Shown here: in pieces, positions 53,316 through 62,871 of the stretch | Layout: each line of letters starts with the position of its first letter | How positions within the stretch are numbered: position 1 is the first letter of the stretch | Source: Salinicoccus hispanicus | GTDB lineage: Bacteria > Bacillota > Bacilli > Staphylococcales > Salinicoccaceae | Length of the DNA: 64,000 nucleotides | Direction: 5' to 3' | Assembly (NCBI RefSeq): GCF_009831115.1 | Contig: NZ_WUUK01000005.1 | Coordinates: 186,001 to 250,000 of the forward strand | Program-made: the position numbers and the translations under genes | Notes under the pieces: generated by a model | The model's input: only the letters and a program-made list of their open reading frames with translations | Database searches by the model: none | What the model was told of the DNA's origin: nothing

Positions 53316-54206
53316 ATGAATCAGGAACAATTCGACAAAGTCAAGAATGGAAAAGGATTTATTGCAGCGCTCGACCAGAGTGGCGGCAGTACCCCGAAGG
53401 CACTTCTCGGTTATGGTGTTCAGGAAGATGCCTATTCCAATGAAGATGAAATGTTCACACTTGTGCATGAGATGCGTACACGGATCATCACCTCACCTTC
53501 ATTCAATTCCGATCAGATTCTCGGTGCCATCCTGTTTGAACAGACGATGGATCGCGAAATCGAAGGCAAGTACACTGCCGAGTACTTGGCAGACAAAGGC
53601 ATCGTGCCTTTCCTGAAAGTGGATAAGGGACTTGCGGATGAGAAGGATGGCGTACAGCTCATGAAGCCGATGCCGGAACTCGACCAGCTGCTTGAACGTG
53701 CAAATGAAAGAGGCATTTTCGGTACGAAGATGCGTTCCAATATTCTTGAGCCGAATGAACAGGGCATCAAGGAAGTCGTCGACCAGCAGTTTGAAGTCGG
53801 CAGACAGATTCTGAATGCCGGTCTTGTACCGATCATCGAGCCTGAGGTCAATGTCTACAGCGAGAATAAAGTGCAGTCCGAGAAGATTCTCAGAGAAGAG
53901 ATCGAGAAGCACCTCGATCAGCTGACAGAAGATCAGCAGGTCATGCTGAAGCTGTCCATCCCGACAAATGCCAATGAATACAAATCTCTCATCGAACATC
54001 CGAGAGTGGTCCGGGTGGTTGCCCTATCCGGCGGCTATTCAAGAGACGAGGCGAATGAAAAGCTCAGGGAGAACGAAGGATTGATTGCAAGCTTCTCCCG
54101 TGCACTGGCAGCAGAACTCAACGTCAACCAGTCCGATGATGAATTTGACAAGAAGCTGAAAGAGGCTGTAGATACAATCTATGATGCTTCCGTCAATAAA
54201 AAATAG
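53316..54206 (+). CDS. fda: Class I fructose-bisphosphate aldolase
   Basis: A 296-residue class I (Schiff-base) aldolase, the staphylococcal Fda type. Motifs: [61 protein letters not shown] (with active-site Lys), IIEPEVNV and [13 protein letters not shown] (Schiff-base Lys region). It cleaves fructose 1,6-bisphosphate. AAAGGAGTGGAATTC precedes the ATG. Monocistronic, with its own promoter and terminator. Confidence 0.95.
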   Translation: MNQEQFDKVKNGKGFIAALDQSGGSTPKALLGYGVQEDAYSNEDEMFTLVHEMRTRIITSPSFNSDQILGAILFEQTMDREIEGKYTAEYLADKGIVPFLKVDKGLADEKDGVQLMKPMPELDQLLERANERGIFGTKMRSNILEPNEQGIKEVVDQQFEVGRQILNAGLVPIIEPEVNVYSENKVQSEKILREEIEKHLDQLTEDQQVMLKLSIPTNANEYKSLIEHPRVVRVVALSGGYSRDEANEKLRENEGLIASFSRALAAELNVNQSDDEFDKKLKEAVDTIYDASVNKK

Positions 54207-54215
54207 TACTATTGA

Positions 54216-54250
54216 TGCCTCCATCAATGATGGAGGCACAATCTTTTTTT
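54216..54250 (+). terminator. Terminator of fda
   Basis: TGCCTCCATC/GATGGAGGCA with an AAT loop, followed by CAATC and seven T. Confidence 0.9.
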
Positions 54251-54270
54251 AACTTATTCGCCTTTTAGGG

Positions 54271-54299
54271 TGGACATACCACTTTATATGATGTATAGT
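54271..54299 (+). promoter_or_regulatory. cspA promoter
   Basis: TGGACA (54271-54276) and TATAGT (54294-54299) are exactly 17 bases apart. Transcription would start near 54306, giving a 5' UTR of about 143 bases. Confidence 0.72.
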
Positions 54300-54337
54300 A
54301 ACTGTAATAAGATTTTTAAGTATAGCAGTATCTAATT

Positions 54338-54397
54338 CACATGTTACAAAGAGTAATCGTGATTTGGCCGGTACTTTTTGTAACGTGTGAATTTTTT
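54338..54397 (+). promoter_or_regulatory. Long 5' UTR hairpin of cspA
   Basis: Bases 54338-54355 pair with 54372-54389 over 18 bp with only two G-U pairs, closing a 16-base loop; a T-rich tract (ATTTTTTTA) follows. Cold-shock genes of Firmicutes have long structured leaders, and in Staphylococcus aureus the cspA leader hairpin is cut by RNase III. This could also work as a terminator/attenuator. Confidence 0.75.
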
Positions 54398-54448
54398 TAT
54401 GTTTATACGCTTAAGATATTATTAAATTTATTTATGGAGGTCATTTAT

Positions 54449-54649
54449 ATGACACAAGGTACAGTTAAATGGTTCAATGCAGACAAAGGTTTCGGTTTCA
54501 TCGAAGTTGAAGGCGGAGACGACGTATTCGCTCACTTCTCCAACATTGAAGGAGAAGGCTACAAAACACTTGACGAAGGTCAAGCTGTAGAATTCAGCAT
54601 CGAAGAAGGTCAGCGCGGACCACAAGCTGTTAACATCGTAAAACTTTAA
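54449..54649 (+). CDS. cspA: Cold-shock protein
   Basis: A 66-residue cold-shock domain protein, an RNA chaperone. RNP1 is KGFGFIEV and RNP2 is [17 protein letters not shown] and [10 protein letters not shown] are typical ends. The ATG follows TATGGAGGTCATTTAT. It is preceded by a 143-base leader with a large hairpin and followed by a strong terminator. Confidence 0.95.
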   Translation: MTQGTVKWFNADKGFGFIEVEGGDDVFAHFSNIEGEGYKTLDEGQAVEFSIEEGQRGPQAVNIVKL

Positions 54650-54688
54650 TAATATTTTAGGATATTACTAGTATTTCATGTTAATGGA

Positions 54689-54720
54689 AATCCCCTCTCA
54701 ATATTGAGAGGGGATTTTTT
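54689..54720. terminator. Terminator between cspA and proA
   Basis: AATCCCCTCTCAA (54689-54701) pairs with TTGAGAGGGGATT (54704-54716), then seven T. Confidence 0.92.
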
Positions 54721-55991
54721 TATGCCTTTATCTGTCCTGAGCCTAGAATGACGTACTTGTAGCTCGTCAGTGCTTCGAGCCCCATCGGGCCTCTGGCATG
54801 GAGTTTCTGGGTACTGATGCCGATCTCTCCGCCGAAGCCGAACATCTCGCCGTCCGTGAAACGGGTGGATGCATTGACGTATACTGCAGCCGAATCGATA
54901 TCGTCCAGAAAATCCTGGGCGTGGGTGTAGCTGGTCGTTACGATCGCATCGGAATGCCCGGATGAATATTTTTCTATATGCGAAACCGCAGTCTCGTAGT
55001 CCGCCACAATCTTCACGGCAATTTCATTGGCCAGATATTCCGCGTGGTAGTCCGCTTCTGTCGCCGGCACTGCATCTTTGAGACGTGCACACACTGTTTC
55101 ATCTCCATGGATCAGCACCCCTTTTTCAGCCAGTGCTTCTGACAAGATTGGCAATGCCGTATCAGCGATGCTTTCATCGATCAGCAGCGTCTCGAGTGCA
55201 TTGCAGACCGAAGGGCGCTGCGTCTTGCCGTTGATCAATATGGATTTTGCCATGGCCAGGTCAGCCTGCTCGTGTATGTAGAGGTGACAGTTGCCCGTCC
55301 CTGTTTCGATGACCGGCACCGTGGCATTGTCGAGTACTGTCTGGATCAGGCTGCCCCCGCCCCGGGGAATCAGACAGTCGAGACCGGCGTTGAACTTCAT
55401 GAATTTTGCCGCCAGTTCCCTGGATGGATCTGTAATCAGCTGGATGCTGTCGGCGGGAACACTGGAACCTTCAAGCCCGGATTTCAGCGCCTGGATCAGT
55501 GCCTTGTTGCTGTTGATCGCTTCCTTGCCGCCTCTCAAAATCACGCTGTTTCCCGCTTTCAGGCACAGTGCTGTTGCATCGACCGTCACGTTCGGACGCG
55601 ATTCATAGATGATGCCGATGACACCAAGCGGAACACTCCTTCTTGTAATTCTGAGGCCATCACCATTCACCCACTCGCCCTTTGACACTGCAGTCGGATC
55701 CGGCAGGCCGGCGATCTGTCTCAGGCCATTCGCCATGCCCTGGATTCGCTCCTGATTCAAAGTCAGACGCTCGACCATGGCTTCCGGGTATTCTGCTTCC
55801 TTGCTGTGCATCAGATCCTTCATATTCTCATTCAGAATGAAATCCTGCTGTGCTTCCAGCGCTTCCGCCATTTTTTCGAGAGCATCATTCTTCTCGGCAG
55901 TACTCAGCTTACGCAGTACTTTCGCAGATGATTTTGCAGCTATCCCCATCTGCTCAAGTGTCATATCTGTATCTACAGATGCATGTGCCAT
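54720..55991 (-). CDS. proA: Glutamate-5-semialdehyde dehydrogenase
   Basis: A 423-residue ProA (gamma-glutamyl phosphate reductase) with aldehyde-dehydrogenase fold: PLGVIGIIYESRPNVTVDA, SVILRGGKEAINSN, GNCHLYIHEQADLAMA, and the catalytic Cys in RPSVCNALETLLI. It reduces glutamyl-5-phosphate to the semialdehyde for proline synthesis. Its ATG overlaps the proB stop codon by one base (TAATG), so translation is coupled. Confidence 0.95.
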   Translation of the reverse strand: MAHASVDTDMTLEQMGIAAKSSAKVLRKLSTAEKNDALEKMAEALEAQQDFILNENMKDLMHSKEAEYPEAMVERLTLNQERIQGMANGLRQIAGLPDPTAVSKGEWVNGDGLRITRRSVPLGVIGIIYESRPNVTVDATALCLKAGNSVILRGGKEAINSNKALIQALKSGLEGSSVPADSIQLITDPSRELAAKFMKFNAGLDCLIPRGGGSLIQTVLDNATVPVIETGTGNCHLYIHEQADLAMAKSILINGKTQRPSVCNALETLLIDESIADTALPILSEALAEKGVLIHGDETVCARLKDAVPATEADYHAEYLANEIAVKIVADYETAVSHIEKYSSGHSDAIVTTSYTHAQDFLDDIDSAAVYVNASTRFTDGEMFGFGGEIGISTQKLHARGPMGLEALTSYKYVILGSGQIKA

Positions 55992-56827
55992 TATTTTTCC
56001 TCCCCTTGCAGTGCTTTTTCACGCACATCTTTCTTGAATAGCGTACCGATCTCGTTTCCTTTCAATATATCGAAAACCAGGCAAGGATCTTCAGCACTCG
56101 TGATGATCATGCTCTTGTCATTATCCATCAGATACTTGGCTGCCTTCAGCTTCGTCTCCATGCCACCGGTTGCAAACGTGGAGCCAGTACCGTCTGCCAT
56201 GCCGAGTATATCCGCGTCCACGTTACCGACGCTTGGTATCAGTTTCGCATAGGCAGTGGTCTGCGGATTGGCATCATACAGCCCATCGACATCACTTAAT
56301 ATGATCAGCAGATCTGCATCGACAAGTTCAGTCACGACCGCTGCAAGCGTATCATTCTCACCGAACTTTCTATTGTAGGTTTTCTCATCTGTCGAGATGG
56401 CATCATTTTCATTGATGACGGGGATGATCTTTCTCGCCAACAGGGAATTTATCGCAGACTTGCAGTTGACATAGGAAATTGGGCAGTCGACGATATCACG
56501 GGTCATCAGAATCTGGCCGACATACTGGTCATAATGCTGGAAGAAGCGGCAGTATAGATTCATGAGGGCGCACTGGCCGACGGAAGCCAGGGCCTGGAAG
56601 TCTGCGACTGTTTCAGGGTATTCCTTTAGTTTCAACGTACAGGCGCCGACACCGACGGCACCTGAACTGACGAGTATGACTTCTTTCCCCTGCTGCTGAA
56701 GTACGGAACAGACGTAGGACAATCGATCGATTTTACGGTAGTCAATTTCTCCGGGCGACTTCATTATCGAATTTGTGCCGATCTTTATGACGATACGTTT
56801 ACTGTCTTTCAGAAAATCACGATTCAT
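55991..56827 (-). CDS. proB: Glutamate 5-kinase, short form without PUA domain
   Basis: A 278-residue amino-acid kinase: RIVIKIGTNSIM at the start, VILVSSGAVGVGACTLKL, PVINENDAISTDEK, FGENDTLAAVVTELVDADLL and GTGSTFATGGMETKLKAA. It phosphorylates glutamate, the first step to proline. The usual PUA domain of about 100 residues at the C-terminus is absent; short forms are known in some Firmicutes. The start follows GGGAGGGGTTTAG. No T-box is visible upstream. Confidence 0.93.
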   Translation of the reverse strand: MNRDFLKDSKRIVIKIGTNSIMKSPGEIDYRKIDRLSYVCSVLQQQGKEVILVSSGAVGVGACTLKLKEYPETVADFQALASVGQCALMNLYCRFFQHYDQYVGQILMTRDIVDCPISYVNCKSAINSLLARKIIPVINENDAISTDEKTYNRKFGENDTLAAVVTELVDADLLIILSDVDGLYDANPQTTAYAKLIPSVGNVDADILGMADGTGSTFATGGMETKLKAAKYLMDNDKSMIITSAEDPCLVFDILKGNEIGTLFKKDVREKALQGEEK

Positions 56828-56962
56828 CTAAACCCCTCCCATGAAGGTACAATTAATAATATCTATTAATTATACATAAAATTGCATATAAATCCATACT
56901 TATTTTAGATTTTTCTAAACTTTTCTTATGTGGGTAATTCTAATTGCTTTTATTAACGTATT

Positions 56963-56990
56963 AAAAAACCCGGAACCATAGGGTTCCGGG
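56963..56990 (-). terminator. Terminator of the PBP2a-like gene
   Basis: CCCGGAACC/GGTTCCGGG with an ATAG-type loop; on the minus strand TTTTTT follows. Confidence 0.9.
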
Positions 56991-56999
56991 CAAGCTATT

Positions 57000-59000
57000 C
57001 TATTCACGCAGGGCATCATGTATTTCAGCAAATTTCCGGGCAGTATATTCACTCATACCCCTATCCTCGACGTCTTCAACATAAAGGCTCATGACCATAT
57101 CTTTTGTGCTCTGATCGTAGCCGATGAACCAGCCCGTCTCTTCTCCACGGGTATCCTGTGACGTCTTATTTTCACTGGTTCCGGTCTTGCCGGCAAATTC
57201 GGCATAGTCACGCTCTGTATCATCAGGATGGTTCAGTCTGACGACATCCCGCATCGCCGTTTCAAGATAATCGAGCTTGTCCTGGCTTGCAATGTCTTCA
57301 ATCAGCACATTATCCTCGCTTTCGAGTGTGATGTGCGGCTCATAGACATCTCCACCATTGATGACTGCACCGTAGATGGACGTGATCTGGATTGGTGAAA
57401 TCAGCAGCTCTCCCTGCCCATAGCCTGTATCTGCCAGCAGTATATCACTCTCTATCGTGCCATCATTGGAAACCTGGCTTGTATAGATCGGATAGTCCGT
57501 ATCATATTCCTGGCCGATGCCAAGATCCTCCATGCCCTCTATGAAGGTTTCCGCTCCAAGATCGAGGGCCGTGCGTGTAAAGTAGATATTGTCGGAATAG
57601 GTCAGTGCCTTCCTCAGATCGAATGATTCGTCCATCACGTGGTAGCGGTTCACTTCATAGCCGCCCCATGACTCATCCTGCTGCCAGCCTTTTCCTGTAA
57701 TCTCCATTTCAGCGTCCCTGTCAAAAGTATCCGAATTCATCGCTATGATCGATGTCAGTATCTTCTGGGTGGAACCTGGAGACGTCGTACGATTGAATTT
57801 ATTCAGCAACGGGCTGCCATCGTCGGATTCGAGTGCATCATATTCTTCTTGTGACAGGCCGAACATGAAGTCATAGGGGCTTGGACTCGGATAGCTGACG
57901 GTAGCAAGCATTTCACCGTTATTCGGATCCATGGCAACACCCGCTCCCGAATCCTCTTCGAGATTCTCATAGATGGTCGACTGGGTGTCACCATCAATTG
58001 TCAGGATGATGTCCTCTCCGTCCTTCGGCGCTTCGCTAAACAGTTCTTCTTCAGTAGTGCCACTATCATCCACAAACTGGACGGTATAGCCCTGCTCCGG
58101 CTTGAGTCTGTCTTCATACAGCCTTTCAATGCCCCTTTTTCCGATCATGTCACCGGAGCTGTATCCTTCCCGCTCCTCAAGTTCCTCTGCAGTAATCGGT
58201 CCAACATAACCGAGCAGATGGAAGCTTGCTTCATCAAGCGGATATTCCCGCTCACTGAAAGATTGGATGGAGAGCCCCTGTGCTTCGAAGTCCGCTTTCT
58301 CTTCATCATCAAAACGGTGCGCATCCTTCACCGGCACGAACATGCCATCTTCAATCCAGGACTCATTGAAAATACTTTGAAGACTTTCCTCTTCCATGTC
58401 GAGCACTTCAGCGGTCTCGAGCAGTTCTGATTCATCCACCTGGCCGGCGATGTACCCTACTGTTTCCTTTGTACCATTGAATGCAAGCGGTTCACCATTA
58501 CGGTCCAGTATGTCTCCCCGCGCACCTGAAGTCGTCGCAATGCTCAGCTCATTATCATCAAGTCCCGGGATGATCATATCCGGTGTCCATTCGACAAACC
58601 ACTCATTCTCTTCTTCATTGTAGGTGAAATCCATCTGGTATTCCCTGTTCATTTCCCCATAGCGGGTATCCAGCACAAGATTGCCGACATACGTCTGCCC
58701 GGTGTCATCTTCCGATTCGGATTCTATCTTTTCCAAGTCCTTAAGACGTGCGGTTTCGACTCCGAGCGAATCGAACAGCTGCTGGTTCCGCTCAACCACT
58801 TCCGCTTCAGAGTAGTTCTCTTTCGAAGATGCGTTAATAAGCGGGTATATGTCTGCGTAGTCTCCATTCTGATAGGCTTCAGTGAACTGATTCAGCGTTT
58901 CCTCTTCCGACTTCTGAAACAGATCCGATGTCATCAGAAAATAAAGACCCACAGCCAGAATTATTACAATTACCGGTATCGACCATAGAAATTTCTTCAT
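57000..59000 (-). CDS. MecA/PBP2a-like penicillin-binding transpeptidase
   Basis: A 666-residue class B penicillin-binding protein with the PBP2a plan: one N-terminal anchor (about 6-24), an NTF2-like MecA_N domain, a dimerisation region and a transpeptidase domain. Active-site motifs are STQK (Ser410-Lys413, in TTSPGSTQKILTS), SDN (469-471) and KTG (605-607, KTGTSE). Segments such as WQQDESWGGYEVNRYHVMD and ILLADTGYGQGELLI are close to S. aureus PBP2a. It crosslinks peptidoglycan. There is no mecR1/mecI, cassette recombinase or insertion sequence nearby, so it looks like a native gene. GGAGGTCAAG supports ATG 59000. Drug affinity cannot be judged from sequence. Confidence 0.93.
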   Translation of the reverse strand: MKKFLWSIPVIVIILAVGLYFLMTSDLFQKSEEETLNQFTEAYQNGDYADIYPLINASSKENYSEAEVVERNQQLFDSLGVETARLKDLEKIESESEDDTGQTYVGNLVLDTRYGEMNREYQMDFTYNEEENEWFVEWTPDMIIPGLDDNELSIATTSGARGDILDRNGEPLAFNGTKETVGYIAGQVDESELLETAEVLDMEEESLQSIFNESWIEDGMFVPVKDAHRFDDEEKADFEAQGLSIQSFSEREYPLDEASFHLLGYVGPITAEELEEREGYSSGDMIGKRGIERLYEDRLKPEQGYTVQFVDDSGTTEEELFSEAPKDGEDIILTIDGDTQSTIYENLEEDSGAGVAMDPNNGEMLATVSYPSPSPYDFMFGLSQEEYDALESDDGSPLLNKFNRTTSPGSTQKILTSIIAMNSDTFDRDAEMEITGKGWQQDESWGGYEVNRYHVMDESFDLRKALTYSDNIYFTRTALDLGAETFIEGMEDLGIGQEYDTDYPIYTSQVSNDGTIESDILLADTGYGQGELLISPIQITSIYGAVINGGDVYEPHITLESEDNVLIEDIASQDKLDYLETAMRDVVRLNHPDDTERDYAEFAGKTGTSENKTSQDTRGEETGWFIGYDQSTKDMVMSLYVEDVEDRGMSEYTARKFAEIHDALRE

Positions 59001-59165
59001 CTTGACCTCCACAATTTTTAATATTCATCATTATACCAGTGATGGGCAGCACCTTAAAGAGAACACAATATTTTCCTGGTGGAAAACGAGCTGAACCCCG
59101 TCCCATGCTATAACACCCTTAAAGTGATAGTATGAAGGCAACCTATAAAAGAACGAGGGGATTCT

Positions 59166-59933
59166 ATGTGCCTGATCATTTTTCAAAAGAACAACCACCC
59201 GCACTACAAGCTGGTCATTGCAGCAAACCGGGATGAATTCTATGGCCGTCCGACAGCCCCAGCCCAGTTCTGGGAAGACCATCCCGACATGCTTGCCGGA
59301 CAGGACCGGAAGAAAGGCGGTACATGGCTCGGACTGACGAAGCAGGGACGGTTTGCAGCCGTTACGAACATCAGGAAACCAGGTTTCTTGGATACGGATA
59401 AGAAATCACGCGGCGCACTGGTCAGTGACTACCTCACCGGACACGCAACACCAGAAGCCTATCTTGATGCCCTCGACCGCGAGAAGGATGACTACTCCGG
59501 GTTCAATCTGCTTGTCGGCAACCAGGACGAACTCTTCTACCTGAACAACGATGGCGGCAGTGTCGATGCTGTTACCGACGGTGCCCATGGTCTGAGCAAT
59601 CATCATCTCGATACCCCATGGCCGAAAGTCGTCAAAGGTAGAACGAGGCTTGAGGAATATATGCATAATACAGACGCGTTGGACATCGACGTCATTTTCG
59701 AGCTGCTTGCCGACTCCGAACAGACCACGGAAGAACTGCCGGAAACCGGCCTGGCCGAATCACTCGAGCGCCAGCTGTCATCCGCCTTCATCAATATCCC
59801 GGAATATGGCACCCGGTCATCCACCGTCGTTCTTGTGGACCATGACGACAATGCAACATTCGTTGAACGAACATTTTCAGAAGACGGACAGACCGGCGAA
59901 AGCCAATATGCATTCAAAATCGACTCGTATTAA
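59166..59933 (+). CDS. NRDE (TANGO2-like) family protein
   Basis: A 255-residue protein with the Asn-Arg-Asp-Glu hallmark in LVIAANRDEFYGRPT right after the N-terminus MCLIIFQ, followed by GTWLGLTKQGRFAAVTNIRK. The fold is Ntn-like with Cys2 as the probable N-terminal nucleophile. Human TANGO2 affects heme and lipid handling; the bacterial role is unknown. GAGGGGATTCT precedes the ATG. Confidence 0.9.
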   Translation: MCLIIFQKNNHPHYKLVIAANRDEFYGRPTAPAQFWEDHPDMLAGQDRKKGGTWLGLTKQGRFAAVTNIRKPGFLDTDKKSRGALVSDYLTGHATPEAYLDALDREKDDYSGFNLLVGNQDELFYLNNDGGSVDAVTDGAHGLSNHHLDTPWPKVVKGRTRLEEYMHNTDALDIDVIFELLADSEQTTEELPETGLAESLERQLSSAFINIPEYGTRSSTVVLVDHDDNATFVERTFSEDGQTGESQYAFKIDSY

Positions 59934-60107
59934 TCTACTGGCTAAATTGACCTGACTACACATATGCCTTATCATTAGTATATAGATGATTTGCCTGACG
60001 ATAGCATTCAGCAGAAGAATGAGGCATATTTCAAGTCTACACATAAGAACACGAGTACCAGCCCCAACCAACGAAAGAAATATCCATAAAAGTGAGGAGG
60101 TCGTACC

Positions 60108-60347
60108 ATGGCATATGTTATCCTGCAACCGTGTATGTCTGAGAAGTCCGGAGACTGCGTAGAAGTCTGTCCCGTCGATTGCATCGAAGAAGGAGCAGAT
60201 CAGTTCTACATTGATCCTGACATCTGCATCGACTGTGGCGCATGCGTCGCCGTCTGCCCGGTAGATGCGATCGTAGAAGAATACGAAATGACACCGGAAG
60301 ATGAGCCATTCCTGGCCAAAGCCGAGAAGTTTTTCGCGAGTAAATAA
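60108..60347 (+). CDS. Ferredoxin (seven Cys in two cluster motifs)
   Basis: A 79-residue bacterial-type ferredoxin. The first cluster region is CMSEKSGDCVEVCPVDC and the second CIDCGACVAVCPVDAI, so a 3Fe-4S/4Fe-4S or two 4Fe-4S form is expected, as in Bacillus Fer. It carries electrons in the cytoplasm. GTGAGGAGGTCGTACC precedes the ATG and a strong terminator follows. Confidence 0.93.
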   Translation: MAYVILQPCMSEKSGDCVEVCPVDCIEEGADQFYIDPDICIDCGACVAVCPVDAIVEEYEMTPEDEPFLAKAEKFFASK

Positions 60348-60395
60348 AATGAACCTTGTTCGAGGGAGTGTCCTCGAACAAGGTTCATTTTTTAA
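60345..60395 (+). terminator. Terminator of the ferredoxin gene
   Basis: A 19-bp perfect stem (60347-60365 with 60372-60390) closes a six-base loop; TTTTTT follows within the stem base. Confidence 0.93.
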
Positions 60396-60462
60396 TTCAT
60401 AATCTACCCATAGTTTTGATGTTAAAAATTCTAAGCCATTTATACTATTCTCGAACCAAATG

Positions 60463-60508
60463 AAAGACCATCGCAAAGCTCAATTGAACTTTGCGATGGT
60501 CTTTTTGC
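60463..60508. terminator. Terminator of the GH3 operon
   Basis: A 16-bp perfect stem (60463-60478 with 60489-60504). It lies 26 bases after the GH3 stop codon on the minus strand. The T tract is stronger on the plus strand, so it probably acts both ways. Confidence 0.8.
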
Positions 60509-60529
60509 TTCTCTACCCATATAGGTTAA

Positions 60530-62809
60530 TTACACAGTAGGTGTACTTGCTTGGTTCAATTCATCGATATACTTCTGCATATCCTCTTCTGTAAATTTAC
60601 CTTCACTGAAGTTGGATAAGGCGCGCAGTGGCAGATACTTCGTCATTGCTTCCATCATATCACTCATACCACTATTTTCATCCATATGCTGAGTAAGCGG
60701 TGTCTCAACACTGGCAAGCATATTTTCAACAATTTTTGCTTGCTCAGGGTTCTTCATCAAATCACCCATCGTCGTATTGCGATTCACTTTCTCTGGCTTA
60801 GTATGGCTATCTTTTACAGTTATTGTCTGAGAAAGTTCAAGATTCCTTGAAGATGAACCAACTGCAACTTCAAACTTTCCACCTTCTACGCGCCAGTCCT
60901 GGAGATCAACATCATAAAAAGCAAAGGAACGCATATCGAGGTCAAAAGTGACTTTCTTTGTTTCGCCTGCCTCCAGGTGGACTTTCTCAAACCCTTTCAA
61001 TTCCTGCTCAGGGCGTGAAATCGTAGTCTCGACATCTTTTATATAAAGTTGTGCAACTGCCTTGCCTGCACGATCTCCTGTGTTACTGATGTCCACAGAA
61101 ACTTTTACGTTATAGTCTCCATCTTTTGATTCTTCCACTTCAAGATTACCGAATTCGAATGTCGTATAGCTCAACCCATAACCAAATGGGAACAGCGGCT
61201 CCACATTTTTCTTGTCATAGTAGCGATAACCGACATAGATACCTTCTTTATATTCTACTTCATCACCGTCGCCTGGGAAGTTGAGGTATGAAGGATTATC
61301 TTCCAATCTAACTGGGAAAGTTTCGGCCAATCTGCCACTCGGGTTTACATCACCATACAGCAGTTTGGCAATTGCGCTGCCTAGAGCCTGGCCTCCAAGA
61401 TATCCTTCAAGCACGGCTTTAACTTTAGGTAGCCAAGGCATCTCTATAGGCGCACCATTGCTCAGTACAACGACAATATTAGATTGGACTTCGCTGATCG
61501 CTTCAATCAGTTGAAGCTGGTTCTCAGGCAATGATAGATGCGTGCGGTCATAACCTTCAGATTCATATGCATCCGGTAAGCCAAGGAACAGCACTGCTGT
61601 TTCTGCTTGGACAGCATGATTTTTGGCTTCCTGTAGCAGAGCATCATCTACTTGGTCTCCGTCAAGCGCATAACCTTCAGAGTAACTCACGTCAGCCGTA
61701 TTATCTTGGCACAGTTCGTTATAGATGTCATCAAGCTCTGTTGGATTGATGTTTGAACTGCCTCCGCCCTGATAACGTGGTTTTCTCGCCAGTGCACCAA
61801 TGATGGCGATATCTTTTTCTTTGGAGATTGGGAGAATCTGGTCTTCGTTTTTCAGAAGTACCATACTTTCAGATGCCACTTCACTTGCGAAATTATGATG
61901 CGCTTTCTTATCAAAAGATACATCATTCTTTTGACTTTCTACAACTTTGAAAATCAATTCAAGCAGTCCTTCTACAGACTCATCCAACTGACCAGTCTCC
62001 AGTTCGCCTGATTCAACAGCTTCAAGCAGTTTCTTCTTGCCGATGCCATAACTGCCTGGCATTTCAAGTTCAAGACCAGCCTTCAAGCTTGCTACTCTCT
62101 CATTTACCGCACCCCAGTCGGATACTACAATCCCATCAAATCCCCATTCTTCTCTAAGGATTTCTGTGAGTAGACGGTGGTTCTCTGAAGCGAACTCACC
62201 ATTTACTTTATTGTATGCACTCATTACCGTCCAAGGCTGGGCCTTTTTTACAGCCCCTTCGAAGCTTGCGAGGTATATTTCGCGCAACGTTCGCTCATCT
62301 ACTACAGCATTTGTAGACATGCGTCTGTGCTCTTGGTTATTGACAGCGAAGTGTTTCAACGATCCACCTACACCTTGGCTCTGCAAACCATTGATATGAC
62401 TCGCAGCAAGTTCACTGGATAGATACGGGTCTTCCGAGAAATATTCAAAGTTGCGCCCACATAGTGGGGAACGTTTAATATTGGCACCCGGTCCAAGCAG
62501 TACACCCACTTTTTCTGATAACGCCTCTGTTCCAAGTGTACGTCCCACTTTTGTGAGCAGATTACGATCCCATGTACTTGCAAGACCTGCTGCTGAAGGG
62601 AAACAGGTTGCAGGCAGACTGTCGGTCAATCCCAAATGGTCGGCCCCTTCCGCTTGTTTTCTAACCCCGTGAGGCCCATCAGTTACCAGTATTGAAGGAA
62701 CACCAAGGCGCTCTATTCCCTTTAGATTCCAGAAATCAGCACCTGAACACATTTCAACCTTTTCTTCGAGAGTCATCTGGCTCAGTATTTCTTTGATTTT
62801 GTCGGACAT
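60530..62809 (-). CDS. Glycoside hydrolase family 3 beta-glucosidase-like enzyme
   Basis: A 759-residue GH3 enzyme. The N-terminal barrel begins MTLEEKVEMCSGADFWNLKG and has KHFAVNNQEHRRM, and the nucleophile Asp in FDGIVVSDWGAV. The GH3-C domain holds VVVLSNGAPIEMPW, followed by a fibronectin-III-like domain with EGIYVGYRYYDKKNVEPLFP and FGYGLSYTTFEFG. There is no signal peptide, so it acts on imported glycosides. GAGGAGGCATTCATT supports ATG 62809. It follows a sulfatase gene by about 60 bases, suggesting use of a sulfated or glycosylated compound. Confidence 0.92.
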   Translation of the reverse strand: MSDKIKEILSQMTLEEKVEMCSGADFWNLKGIERLGVPSILVTDGPHGVRKQAEGADHLGLTDSLPATCFPSAAGLASTWDRNLLTKVGRTLGTEALSEKVGVLLGPGANIKRSPLCGRNFEYFSEDPYLSSELAASHINGLQSQGVGGSLKHFAVNNQEHRRMSTNAVVDERTLREIYLASFEGAVKKAQPWTVMSAYNKVNGEFASENHRLLTEILREEWGFDGIVVSDWGAVNERVASLKAGLELEMPGSYGIGKKKLLEAVESGELETGQLDESVEGLLELIFKVVESQKNDVSFDKKAHHNFASEVASESMVLLKNEDQILPISKEKDIAIIGALARKPRYQGGGSSNINPTELDDIYNELCQDNTADVSYSEGYALDGDQVDDALLQEAKNHAVQAETAVLFLGLPDAYESEGYDRTHLSLPENQLQLIEAISEVQSNIVVVLSNGAPIEMPWLPKVKAVLEGYLGGQALGSAIAKLLYGDVNPSGRLAETFPVRLEDNPSYLNFPGDGDEVEYKEGIYVGYRYYDKKNVEPLFPFGYGLSYTTFEFGNLEVEESKDGDYNVKVSVDISNTGDRAGKAVAQLYIKDVETTISRPEQELKGFEKVHLEAGETKKVTFDLDMRSFAFYDVDLQDWRVEGGKFEVAVGSSSRNLELSQTITVKDSHTKPEKVNRNTTMGDLMKNPEQAKIVENMLASVETPLTQHMDENSGMSDMMEAMTKYLPLRALSNFSEGKFTEEDMQKYIDELNQASTPTV

Positions 62810-62871
62810 AATGAATGCCTCCTCTAATTTTATGTTCAATTTACTCGTCACCCACGCTCTATTTACTATTA

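Noticed and set aside
57000-59000. SCCmec-like cassette around the MecA-like gene
   Set aside because: No ccr recombinase, mecR1/mecI, IS element or attachment repeats flank the gene; neighbours are housekeeping genes.
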